The notes beneath the pieces were generated by a model. It had not been told where the DNA came from, did not search any database, and worked only from the letters and a program-made list of their open reading frames with translations. A DNA stretch of 64,000 bases, taken from contig CM065710.1 of assembly GCA_017654935.2 (NCBI GenBank), positions 22,791,394 to 22,855,393 of the forward strand, read 5' to 3'. The DNA is from Phymorhynchus buccinoides (Eukaryota > Mollusca > Gastropoda > Neogastropoda > Raphitomidae). The translations under genes were made by a program, and so were the position numbers. Positions 13,201 to 18,889 of this stretch are shown here, one piece after another. Each line of letters starts with the position of its first letter. Positions within the stretch are counted from its first letter, which is position 1.

Positions 13201-14492
13201 TTCGTAGTGAAACGGTAACATGATAGAATAGATTTATGCATTAAGTGAACATGTGCACATAGTGACATACACCCACACACAAACACATACATACACACAC
13301 ACCTTAGTTGATAGGTCGGTGGCTGGCTTAGAGAAGTCTTTCTTGTCCGCATGCTGAGCCAGGCTCATGATATACTGCTCTATACGGCTACGATATTTCC
13401 TGCAGGTGAAAAGAACACAATGTTCAATATCATTTTTAACACACTGACAATGGAAAAAAACGTATTAACCTACCCCAAGCATGACTAATAATACATTTTG
13501 TATTATTAAAGTAACATTAGAAAATGGATGTAACTTGTAAGCACGCTAAAACTCAAAACTATTTCAAACTTTTTTTTAAAGTAAAAAAATTAAAACATGT
13601 TCAAGATTTGTTTCCACAGGCGAAGTGATCTGCACATCTTCAGAAATCAAGTTAGTTTTTACTAATTTCAGTGGGTTTTTTTACTTTTACTAAATTCTTC
13701 TTCTTCGATCGCTCAGTCTCCTGTCAATTATGAGCACAGATGCATCATGCTGCCGTTATGCGCCTAACTAAAAAATAGTTAGGCCCAGCAAGTCCGACTT
13801 CGGCTGGAGGAAATCCTTTTGAACGTGGTTCTTTAAAAAAAAGGCAGGAGAATGGACCGGCAGGGGTCGCGCTAGTGTTTTTGAAAACGCGTTTTGCTTA
13901 CGCGACGTCAGCAAAAAAATGCGTAAGGGAAGCAAGAAATTGCGTCAAAGAACAAAATGACAAATCTAAGCTAAAAACAATGAAAACAAGACTAGCAACA
14001 AAAACATGCATTTTTATTCACTAACCAGTCCTTTTCGGCGATCACGGCGATCCTCAAAGTGGACGCGAGCCCTGTTATCACCCCAATGTGCTTACAGTGA
14101 TTTTCCCGCCACACTGCACTGTGCCTACGTCACAGCAGTACTGAAACTAGTGAAAGCAGTGGCACTTTTCTATAGTCTGTTCCAATGTTTGGTGTAGCAG
14201 AACCACTATAGCATACGTGTAGGGACCGTAGGACTTCTAAAGTCTGATTCACCATCTAGACTCAGATGCGATTTTGAGCGGACGTCATTTTGCGTACGGA
14301 TTACGCGTAAAGGCCGTAAAAATGCGTAGCGATTTTTAAAACGCGTCAAATATGCAAGAAACATGCGTTAGCATGACCCCTGGACCGGTAAGGCAGAAAG
14401 ATAATTTTGGCCAGCCCTGTGTTACTCACTTGGCAAACCTGTTGTTCTGGAACACAATCTGCACAGCAGGACTCTGGTCATCAGCCACGCTC
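1043..14492 (-). CDS. zcchc8: ZCCHC8 orthologue, partial gene (NEXT complex subunit)
   Basis: Six coding exons in compatible splice phases: 14492-14430, 13399-13303, 6196-6113, 5434-5331, 4012-3941 and 1168-1043. ZCCHC8 is the scaffold of the nuclear exosome targeting complex with MTR4 and RBM7, which sends non-coding and aberrant nuclear transcripts to the exosome. Visible in order: a segment with VQIVFQNNRFA followed by a helical stretch (like the N-terminal conserved block of ZCCHC8), a linker, a block with the PKYFQLFEEVFPP motif (human has PKYHQVFSH at this place), then directly the CCHC zinc knuckle CFNCGGSHRLSEC followed by PKDQ. The order and spacing match ZCCHC8, which is why I prefer it to other CCHC proteins. 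The PSP domain and C-terminus lie beyond position 1. The N-terminus is in or beyond the N gap. Introns carry many transposons, including a whole DIRS element. The comparison with human ZCCHC8 is from memory and was not run as an alignment. Confidence 0.85.
1272..1655. mobile_element. Foldback (palindromic) element with telomere-like arms
   Basis: Two arms of about 170 bases are inverted copies. The left outer end GTCAAGATGTGCCACC pairs with GGTGGCACATCTTGAC on the right. Inner arms read ACCCTATCCCTAACCC on the left and GGGTTAGGGATAGGGT on the right. The loop is about 70 bases at 1440-1505. No coding potential. It sits in the intron just upstream of the zinc-knuckle exon. Confidence 0.85.
2036..2475. 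repeat. Degenerate tandem repeat, about 145-bp period
   Basis: Around four diverged copies of a unit with CCTTCCACCCGGATTT, then CACCTAAC and AGTTTTGTTGAGCGGG, followed by a G-rich run and TTCCCAACATTTTTT. A pure G run lies at about 2275-2297. No gene is seen from 1700 to 2730. Confidence 0.75.
2732..3094. repeat. 21-bp satellite array seeded from a MITE end
   Basis: Seventeen near-identical 21-bp units (core CAGAATAGTCTGGAGTCCAA). The first unit is preceded by CAGGCAT, so the start reads CAGGCATCAGAATAGTCTGG. This is exactly the terminal sequence of the MITE at 52954-53201 and of the fragment at 14652. Because 21 is a multiple of three, several frames stay open (for example repeating NSLESNQ), but none has gene-like flanks. 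Confidence 0.95.
3095..3940. other. zcchc8 intron, no gene recognised
   Basis: AT-rich intron sequence with a short CA run near 3749. A short plus-strand frame ends at 3487; see the rejected list. Nothing else is supported. Confidence 0.5.
3941..4012 (-). CDS. zcchc8: zcchc8 exon (PKYFQLFEEVF block)
   Basis: Acceptor CTTCCAG before 4012 and a strong donor GTAAGTG after 3941. It begins with the last base of a lysine codon (AA from the previous exon plus A) and encodes YFQLFEEVFPPEDSDEK and SMKPPP, ending with AG of an arginine codon. The phase agrees with both neighbours. The block lies directly ahead of the zinc knuckle, as in ZCCHC8. Confidence 0.85.
4052..4244. mobile_element. MITE with TA-flanked TIR CAGTGGAACCTCCCTTA
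   Basis: Starts TACAGTGGAACCTCCCTTA and ends GAGGTTCCACTGTA, its inverted complement. TA flanks fit a Tc1/mariner/pogo-type target duplication. The inside repeats CCCTTATAAGACC several times. Further copies lie at 17983-18442, 18549-18721 and 53769-53946. A (TAG)n microsatellite follows at 4241-4283. Confidence 0.85.
4551..4740 (+). mobile_element. piggyBac-like MITE, 3' end degraded
   Basis: Begins TTAACCCTTTCACCGCCA, and the inside (AAGACCCTATT.TCTTA, AAGGATAGGCC) matches the complete copy at 49952-50207 and the interrupted copy at 59436-59943. The right TIR is not recognisable. TTAA ends with CCCTTT are typical of piggyBac-type elements. Confidence 0.7.
4745..5022. other. zcchc8 intron, no gene recognised
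   Basis: AT-rich sequence with scattered GAGTAG repeats between 4810 and 5010. Nothing else supported. Confidence 0.4.
5023..5251. mobile_element. Possible short TIR element
   Basis: TATTGGCCACTGCAA at the left is mirrored by TTGCAGTGGCCAATA at the right. Two internal direct repeats contain TTTTGCAAGA.TGAATGCC. About 225 bp, non-coding. Confidence 0.55.
5331..5434 (-). CDS. zcchc8: zcchc8 exon
   Basis: Acceptor GTCCAG before 5434 and donor GTATCC after 5331. Encodes IIGCAQFHYGFMVDTRGW, then an acidic linker DEDDPKELDPNELP, ending with AA of a lysine codon completed by the next exon. It corresponds to the block upstream of the PKY motif in ZCCHC8. Confidence 0.8.
5480..5805 (+). repeat. Dispersed repeat, about 310 bp (copy in inverse orientation at 32985-33295)
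   Basis: Shares with 32985-33295 (reverse complement) segments such as CTAGAACACCAAGGCTACAT, GATTGTCTTTAGCCATG, GGCTGCCCACGTGGCG and CATTTGTACCATA.TGTTCAAG. No TIR or coding region is evident. It is probably a retroposon or MITE of unknown class. Confidence 0.75.
5960..6420. repeat. CA-rich simple sequence around an exon
   Basis: Interrupted (CA)n tracts occupy both sides of the exon at 6113-6196, followed by (TG)n at 6385-6404. The exon is thus embedded in simple sequence. Confidence 0.9.
6113..6196 (-). CDS. zcchc8: zcchc8 exon
   Basis: Acceptor TTTGCAG before 6196 and donor GTAAGT after 6113. Both ends are in phase 0. Encodes GTTVATCVDINDKLPAEK and RNTRMWQAHG. Frame is continuous with both neighbouring exons. 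Confidence 0.78.
6667..6695. repeat. Poly-C run
   Basis: Nearly uninterrupted run of C residues of about 28 bases. Confidence 0.9.
6766..7002. repeat. DIRS inverted terminal repeat, 3' end of element
   Basis: Core 6810-7002 is the reverse complement of 13025-13217. The outer 44 bases (from TGGATGATTTTATTT) are not in the other terminus but recur inverted in the internal complementary region. Confidence 0.9.
7060..7157. repeat. DIRS internal complementary region
   Basis: 7060-7118 is the exact complement of the element's 3' end (6766-6824), and 7119-7157 complements its 5' end (near 13195-13233). The junction between 7118 and 7119 therefore fixes both element ends. In DIRS elements this region is thought to template closure of the circular intermediate. 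Confidence 0.9.
7376..8455 (-). pseudogene. DIRS tyrosine recombinase, interrupted by in-frame TGA
   Basis: Phage-integrase-type recombinase that would join the cDNA circle to the genome. From the ATG at 8455 the frame shows a core-binding domain (SEQTVDLVLKARRQSTNKLY), then the catalytic domain with arginine in TARRVSG (about residue 165) and H-x-x-R in AHEIRA (about 295-298). A TGA at 7493-7495 follows LEAAY, where relatives normally have tryptophan (TGG). The frame continues for 38 codons with the expected catalytic-tyrosine motif LNFYLRH (tyrosine codon 7463-7465) and stops at 7376. As read, the protein ends ten residues short of its nucleophile. It overlaps the end of the RT ORF by about 60 bases, as usual in DIRS. 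A point mutation is the simplest reading; stop readthrough cannot be excluded. Confidence 0.87.
8395..10341 (-). CDS. DIRS reverse transcriptase / RNase H polyprotein
   Basis: 648 codons. Reverse transcriptase copies the element's RNA. RT motifs: FVVPKKNGEFRPVLDLSPLN, then SIDLRDAYFHV, LPFGLSPAPWIFT and the active site YLDDWLLLA. The RNase H domain follows with HTDASKTGWGAHL, the LELEAVARAL helix and GDNTTALSYL. The C-terminal part (VDLFATR, SPMRDPQALA, IAPFWE) is the conserved DIRS tail. Catalytic aspartates are present and there is no internal stop. The ATG at 10341 lies about 15 bases downstream of the gag-like stop and in another frame. Confidence 0.93.
   Translation of the reverse strand: MEGPGFSADTSVGSLWECLPSWERLVENTWILQVVRAGYRFQFTQEPPLSSHPISFPAPQDRAKFEALDKEVASLQQKGAIIPVAPVDSGFYSRLFVVPKKNGEFRPVLDLSPLNKYIRTDKFKMETAASIRLSILQNDWATSIDLRDAYFHVGIHPSRQKFLRFVWRQQTFQFVALPFGLSPAPWIFTRVTKELVRIARAQSIRLRVYLDDWLLLASSRALCLSQTETLVQLSASLGFRIHDIKSDLTPSTSFNYLGMSFNTVQFTVRPSDSRILALVESVTALRQKTSASARQLLRLLGLMESVADLLPLARVHKRPLQRLLAQRKISRLQLEHQVMLGDWFLEATEQWTDRAWVNQTVPIRPLQQQLFLHTDASKTGWGAHLDDREASGKWTLAETLFHINLLELEAVARALKSFAVCLTGKWVTVCGDNTTALSYLRRQGGTRSPALSRKAEEILLWAQAKQISLSVEYVPGKLNVLADQLSRKGQILPTEWTIAHQSLLPLWSLWGKPHVDLFATRFNCRLPVYVSPMRDPQALARNAFSMPWTGMSAYAYPPTSLLPKVLEKYSRDLPRLIIIAPFWETSPWFPELTSLSHVPSVPLRLTKDTLLQPRTGVGHANPQLFQLTAWLLCGQACEHADSQNKLWT
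10356..12809 (-). CDS. DIRS gag-like ORF1
   Basis: 817 codons from the ATG at 12809. The N-terminus is very rich in serine, lysine and proline (runs such as SSSSKQ, SSSSSSKK, PPPPP). The middle is charged and full of arginine, and the C-terminus is basic and glycine/arginine-rich (SSRGRV, SGRGSAASG), suited to nucleic-acid binding. No zinc knuckle is seen. By position and composition this is the structural ORF of a DIRS element. It shares no motif I can name; identification rests on place within the element. Confidence 0.8.
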   Translation of the reverse strand: MSDIGVTSVPSASTSSSSSKQSRDEKGKFLSTPTPSSSSSSKKESSSKSRSSSSSSSSKKKVPPPPPLLPTHSSSSTSAVSEPSVEQTEHVISLVDSSTLVSDMLAELQNKGLVLVPSSSLVSMSGGSMRPTTTRTNTKLDCDSVPLDEPPSLADENLRDRVPYHSRSFDGFETAVSTSYSTDQLASLERKTGIPIFSMDENLDGHFSDRRERTRTDTVPVYDSRSRECVIPRMDSPRNWQIRNSRPVSPPGLSGSGSMARGWKKSGHVRSQTGTRHGDSGRPWGEADNGSVIREPMKHGHVTLETATRTGSTVPVGTVGTDRIRTTSVDPSERTMLSRRRTVSATERFSTDETPHGLPSRNSGLGLHVSPVEDDFLPPYSEDDSEFDSAVRDEVRRVMRERFSDHQHPGDETDQDVDRFSRVEQGSFCSEPPVQVEPVPSTGNYQGYLDILRPYCQDIKPMPLSESNSSKEQPQFFGELQAPKEARLALHTSPFIRQELRRADSILWTQPQILTEEDDGPPPRQPDPIPSRAGTFLKKDFFPPFQLSSTFVPVPSHSSVSPQEKQSLDFRPQRGQSTVSFSQSSFNNLERSSYAVLRAASLATSMLQTLSQIVGSTTTAKPEDFSLLESIDERALGVCLASLNKAVNSISSVASSTRVQLAATYRDSVVRACKLRLDLEERSTLRSCPSHPSATFHPNTVKDVLEGSKKRRNDLSQEQLMMWARKAASQSFAAPQPKRARTEFKPASHTPSRMMSSRGRVSRFPYNQSSGQRQRPAFQPTPPSSARGSSFSGRGSAASGPPRFSRTAFSGRKQPFH
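12810..13024. other. DIRS 5' untranslated region
   Basis: AT-rich stretch between the 5' inverted repeat and the gag-like ATG. No gene seen. Confidence 0.6.
13025..13233. repeat. DIRS inverted terminal repeat, 5' end of element
   Basis: Reverse complement of 6810-7002 over 13025-13217, plus a unique 16-base end (ACATGATAGAATAGAT) that recurs inverted at 7119-7134. Confidence 0.9.
13303..13399 (-). CDS. zcchc8: zcchc8 exon
   Basis: Acceptor ACCTGCAG before 13399; donor GTGTGTG (weak, in a TG run) after 13303. The first G completes a lysine codon; then KYRSRIEQYIMSLAQHADKK, DFSKPATDLSTK. Ends in phase 0. The helical pattern resembles the conserved N-terminal block of ZCCHC8. Confidence 0.8.
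13700..14420 (-). mobile_element. Dispersed retroposon family A, split by a TIR element
   Basis: Family A copy: CTTCTTCTTCG tail at the left, then GCCGTTATGCGCCTAAC, CCGACTTCGGCTGGAGG, GGCAGGAGAATGGACC and, after the inserted element, GGTAAGGCAGAAAGATA. Other copies: 18107-18397, 24480-24695, 25560-25790 and 61765-62065. The GAA-type tail and dispersed copies suggest a SINE-like retroposon. Confidence 0.7.
13861..14382. mobile_element. Non-autonomous TIR element nested in family A copy
   Basis: Starts CAGGGGTCGCGCTAG and ends TTAGCATGACCCCTG, imperfect inverted repeats. GACCGG flanks both sides (13855-13860 and 14383-14388), a six-base target duplication within the family A sequence. 522 bp, no ORF of note. 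The TIR looks hAT-like, but hAT elements normally give eight bases. Confidence 0.7.
14430..14492 (-). CDS. zcchc8: zcchc8 exon, first one recognised
   Basis: Acceptor TGTCTCAG before 14492 and donor GTGAGT after 14430. Encodes SVADDQSPAVQIVFQNNRFA plus two bases of lysine. The IVFQNN motif resembles the ILFMNN motif of human ZCCHC8. Upstream exons fall in or past the N gap. Confidence 0.8.
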
Positions 14493-14651
14493 CTGAGACA
14501 CAATCCGCACGCACATCAATGAGGGCGTGGAGTAAAAACACACGCACAAACAAAAACAAAAACAATGTGAACTCTTGATACTGTATTACGTAGTACTTAG
14601 TACTAGTAGAGTATTTCTGTGTTTTGATATTTGGTACTTCATAGTCACAGA

Positions 14652-14749
14652 CAGGCATCAGAATAGTCTGAAGTCCAATCCTCTGAAAACTCTGTAAAAG
14701 GGCCATCAAGGCCCTAGACTGTAGAGGGACAACACTGAAATCAGTTCTT
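14652..14749 (+). mobile_element. MITE (CAGGCATCAGAAT family), cut by the gap
   Basis: Matches the first 100 bases of the complete copy at 52954-53201, including CAGGCATCAGAATAGTCTG and GAGGGACAACACTGAAATCA. It runs into the N block. Confidence 0.85.
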
Positions 14750-15249
14750 NNNNNNNNNNNNNNNNNNNNNNNNNNNNNNNNNNNNNNNNNNNNNNNNNNN
14801 NNNNNNNNNNNNNNNNNNNNNNNNNNNNNNNNNNNNNNNNNNNNNNNNNNNNNNNNNNNNNNNNNNNNNNNNNNNNNNNNNNNNNNNNNNNNNNNNNNNN
14901 NNNNNNNNNNNNNNNNNNNNNNNNNNNNNNNNNNNNNNNNNNNNNNNNNNNNNNNNNNNNNNNNNNNNNNNNNNNNNNNNNNNNNNNNNNNNNNNNNNNN
15001 NNNNNNNNNNNNNNNNNNNNNNNNNNNNNNNNNNNNNNNNNNNNNNNNNNNNNNNNNNNNNNNNNNNNNNNNNNNNNNNNNNNNNNNNNNNNNNNNNNNN
15101 NNNNNNNNNNNNNNNNNNNNNNNNNNNNNNNNNNNNNNNNNNNNNNNNNNNNNNNNNNNNNNNNNNNNNNNNNNNNNNNNNNNNNNNNNNNNNNNNNNNN
15201 NNNNNNNNNNNNNNNNNNNNNNNNNNNNNNNNNNNNNNNNNNNNNNNNN
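14750..15249. other. Assembly gap (500 N)
   Basis: 500 unknown bases, probably a placeholder length. It may hide upstream zcchc8 exons. Confidence 0.99.
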
Positions 15250-15343
15250 TCACATTCAGTGTGCAGGCGCTGAGGAAGCCAGGCGGATGCTTGGTGAACG
15301 CTACGTGTGAGTAGACTTGGGTGAACGTAGTTCTAGAGTGCTC
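15250..15343 (-). CDS. Possible coding exon abutting the gap
   Basis: Acceptor GATTGCAG before 15343, then an open frame with EHSRTTFTQVYSHVAFTKHP and PGFLSACTLNV running into the N block. It might be an upstream exon of the zcchc8 gene or of another gene. I recognise no family, and the reading rests only on a splice site and an open frame. Confidence 0.35.
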
Positions 15344-16589
15344 CTGCAATCAGGATGGGGAAAGTTGATAGAAAGAGTCAGTCTTCAGGATTGGACATCT
15401 TGTCATCCGGATCCACAGTCTTATAAAATCAAACATTTTTGCCAACATTGATGACAGATTAAAACAAGATGCAGACAGACATGCAATTCTAACACCAGCC
15501 CCACCCATCCTGCACACACAGACACACATTGGGAATTATTTTTAATGCGGTCACCACTTCAGGAATGGGAAGATTCAGAGAACATAACATTGAAACGTGT
15601 CGTTTCAGGATTGAGAGAATGTTTCACTTTCACCATGTCTACTCACATTTTCTGATTGAGTGCAAAGGTCTAAATCTTCTTCATTATACACTTGACGTTT
15701 TATGTCAAATTCTCCAACCCGGAGCATGAACAGTTGACAAAATATTTGTTGAGTGGGGTGGACATTTTTTACATCAAAACAATGCATGTTTTGGCACAAA
15801 ATGACATCACTGACATTGCTGAGACATCTCTACATGCAATTAACATTCTCCTCAAGTCTCTCATCCTGGGAATATGTGCCCTTTTTTTTTTAAACTGCAA
15901 AAAAATAGAAACCACAAGTTCTCACTCCACTAACTGGAAACCAAAAAGTTGAAGTTTCAGCACTCCAAAAAACGGATTACCAATGTATGCTTGAAAAAAA
16001 AATAATGAAAAGAGGCCGTAGTAATAGTAGTATATTGTCATTGTCTCCTCTCCTTGCCTACTATTTCAATCTTTGTATAGTATATCAAACAATGGAGTAT
16101 ATGAAATCATAATTATCAGTAATACTTGAACAATAAACTTGGTACAATAAAGTATAAAATAAAGTGCATCAAGGTAATGATGTCAGCAGTGCCTGTACAA
16201 ATAAAGTTTGTACAATAAAGTGTCAGACTAATTGCATAACATTAATACACATACTCATTTTGTTCAATAAAAAGTACAATAAATTGCAGTAAAAACTATG
16301 CCAGCAGTGCGTGCATGCTTACAGTTACACTGTAAAACAAAGTGTACAATGTAGTACATTCATAAATCCAGTGCTTTATTTGACACACTGAGTAGAACAT
16401 TAAAAATGAATAAAGTCGCCAGAATTGAGTGATCGCCTCTACGGTTGTTTAACATACAAGTATCAATACCATCCACTTAGCAGTTATGGGCAGTCATCAC
16501 TTGACAATTCAATATCATTCTTTGTTAACAAATAATTAATGGAAAGACTGAAACCACACAGTTGAGCTTCATCCGCTTGACACTGACAG
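15344..16589. other. Intergenic or intron sequence, no gene recognised
   Basis: AT-rich. From 16125 to 16345 the motif TACAATAAAGT recurs about six times at irregular spacing. No coding frame with splice sites is convincing. Confidence 0.5.
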
Positions 16590-16725
16590 ATGCGATTCTG
16601 AGAGTGTTGCTCTAATTTCATGACCAACACTGGTGGCGCGCCTCTGGCTGCGACGTGCTCTCTAGGTGGAAGCAACCCAAATTTCACAGAGATGCCTCTG
16701 TGACTATAAAGTACCTAATACCTAA
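16590..16725 (-). mobile_element. SINE-like repeat family B
   Basis: On the minus strand: AGGTATTAGGTACTTTATAG, then GTGAAATTTGGGTTGCT, AGAGAGCACGTCGCAGCC and AGAGGCGCGCCACC. Other copies are at 50545-50645 and 62490-62665. Confidence 0.75.
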
Positions 16726-17369
16726 CACTGCAGGTGTCTGTAGTCTGATTAACGCCAGGACATCATTATGAAAAGAAGCGTAAAAGTACAGCCCTGTCAC
16801 ATAGTCTCAGACTAATAAGGAACTCTATAGCATCATCAGCATCATTGTCATCTGCCTCATTTTCATAATTCATCAAAAAGAAAAAAATGCCTCAAAATCT
16901 GTGCTCTTGCATACCCTGCTCTCATGGTGACATCACTCGGTTTCGATTTCTAATCCAGTTTATACCCTTGGTACGTTCTGGTCAAAGTCATGGGGATCAG
17001 TATGTTCTGGAGAGCTGTTGATGGACGAACGTGGTGGCACCTTCGGAGGAGGACCTCACTCGCACTGGCTCCGCGTCTAAGACATTGTCGTAGGGGGCTT
17101 AGTAGGTGGTGTCCTGCGTATGTTGGCTCAGAACAGGCTCCACTGAACTCCACCGAAGTGACTAGCAGCCGTGCAGTGTCTCTTCTGGTGGTTGCCTCCT
17201 AACACAGATTCACTCCCCTTGGACTGATTATTTCGGATTCCGTGACCTAAATAAGCCAGGGTGTGGCTGCGAGTTGGGATTTGGAATGGGCAGCGTGGGA
17301 GCAATGCCACTGTACGGCCCAGAACATGGGACAACAAAAAAACAAAAAACTGGAAACGAGCTAACTCTA
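16726..17369. other. No gene recognised
   Basis: Unique-looking sequence with several short frames but no recognisable domain. Confidence 0.4.
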
Positions 17370-17680
17370 AAACATGTACCACAAAAATGGGATAATTCAC
17401 AATATTTTTTGGGACACAATTTAAACCTTATGGTAAAACTTTTGAGTACATGTACCACAAAAATGGGATAATTCTACATTTTTGGGGACACAATTTAATC
17501 CTACTTATGGCAAAACTTTTGAGTACATGTACCACAAAAATGGGATAATTTAGCAATTTGGGGGGACACAATTTAATTCTTATGGCAAAATATTTGAGTA
17601 CATGTACCACAAAAATGGGATAATTCACAATATTTTTGGGGACACAATTTAATCCTTCTTATGGCAAAACGTTTGTCTTT
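17370..17680. repeat. Minisatellite, about 80-bp period, four copies
   Basis: Units carry ACATGTACCACAAAAATGGG, ATAATT, then GGGACACAATTTAAT and TTATGGCAAAACTTTTGAG, with small indels between copies. Confidence 0.9.
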
Positions 17681-17982
17681 ACTCTCAAAGTATCAGTTAT
17701 CTCAGTAAAATTTCAGTTTTGACTTGCCAGACTTCTGCCGTTTTAGTCTTTAAAAAACTGAATAAACTGATTATTACGATACCAAAACACACAATAACAA
17801 GCAACCTAAACCAGCATATTTCTCTCAATTCTAATGACAATCAATGATGAATGATTTACAGCCATATTGCACACACGTACACAAACAGGCATAAACAAAG
17901 CTTTCTATAATTTCTCGTTAACAGTAGACGACCCTTTATTCATCTGTGCCCTTCTCTCTATCATCTACAACGATCCTCCAGG
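17681..17982. other. No gene recognised
   Basis: AT-rich spacer without recognisable repeats or coding sequence. Confidence 0.4.
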
Positions 17983-18442
17983 TGCAGTGGAACCTCCCTT
18001 ATAAGACTCCCTCCCACGTAAGACCTACTTCTCTGAGACATTGCCCTTCTTTGTAAGTATTAAAACTACCTCCCTACAAGACCCCTCCCTTATAAGACCA
18101 TTTCCCCCTGTGGGGATACCGTTTTTTTGTGTACAAATAGTTCCCCCACCTTCTGGAAGTTCTGTGCTTGTAACTTCCTCTAATTCTGTCATTCTCTTTG
18201 ACTCGACCTTTTCCCTTTGCTTACTGTCATCTGCTATCTTTCTACATTCTGCCTTTTTTCTATAAATTCTTACAAAGATTTCTTCAGCCGAAGTCGGACA
18301 TGCTGGGCCTACCTATTTCTTAGGCGCATAACGGCAGCATGACGCATCTACGCTCATATGACAGAAAACTGTCTGAGCGAACGAAGAAGAAGAAGACATG
18401 TTGGATGATTTTTGAAGGTCTTACGAGGGAGGTTCTACTGTA
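17983..18442. mobile_element. MITE (CAGTGGAACCTCC family) carrying an insertion
   Basis: Left part GCAGTGGAACCTCCCTTATA to about 18106, right part GATGATTTTTGAAGGTC to TTCTACTGTA. The MITE is interrupted at the point corresponding to CTCATTTGGG in the 4052 copy by a family A retroposon. Confidence 0.85.
18107..18397 (+). mobile_element. Retroposon family A inside the MITE
   Basis: Contains CCACCTTCTGGAAGTTCTG, CTTTGCTTACTGTCATCTG, TTCAGCCGAAGTCGGACATG and GGCGCATAACGGCAGCATG, and ends with a (GAA)n tail (CGAAGAAGAAGAAG). The tail end and sharp junctions mark it as a younger insertion than the MITE. Confidence 0.8.
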
Positions 18443-18548
18443 CTGTATAATGTATAGAGGTCAACACTGTTGGATTTTGTAGTTTGCTGAAAATAAGAAA
18501 CTATTACATAAGCGGTCAACACTGTTGATGTTTGTTCTCGGATAGTAA

Positions 18549-18721
18549 TACAGTGGAACCTCCATTATAAGACCTTAAACAATCATCCAAAATTAGGTCT
18601 TATAAGGGAGGGGTCTTATAGGGAGGTATTTTAATTCTTACAAAGAAGGGCAATGTCAGAGAAGGTCTTATGTGGGAGGGAGTCTTATAATGGGAGGTCT
18701 TATAAGGGAGGTTCCACTGTA
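18549..18721. mobile_element. MITE (CAGTGGAACCTCC family), complete
   Basis: TACAGTGGAACCTCCATTAT at the left and AGGGAGGTTCCACTGTA at the right, TA-flanked. Confidence 0.9.
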
Positions 18722-18889
18722 GTAAAATACAATGTGATGTCAACATCGGTGTTCATTCTGACACACATGTGTGCCTCTATGAAGCTCAAATCTCCCAACA
18801 GACGCATAGAATTCAGGACAATGCATCCATACAAAAAAGTAGCAAATTTCCACCTGATGCTTAGGTGTTTTTTAAGTTAAAAAATTATA
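18722..18889. repeat. Left flank of the 62-bp satellite
   Basis: Contains GATGCTTAGGTGTTTTTTAA and AGAGACCCCCTGATATAACC, leading into the first satellite unit. Confidence 0.5.

Larger units (their letters stand above)
6766..13233 (-). mobile_element. DIRS-type tyrosine-recombinase retrotransposon, near complete
   Basis: A 6.47-kb element inserted in a zcchc8 intron, in the same transcriptional direction. It has inverted terminal repeats (core 6810-7002 against 13025-13217, about 193 bp, almost identical), an internal complementary region at 7060-7157, and three ORFs in the order gag-like, RT-RNase H, tyrosine recombinase. This layout defines DIRS elements, which integrate through a circular intermediate with a tyrosine recombinase and make no target duplication; none is seen here (flanks CTGAAAA and TTATGC). 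Long intact ORFs and near-identical termini point to recent insertion, although the recombinase ORF has a premature stop. Confidence 0.93.
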
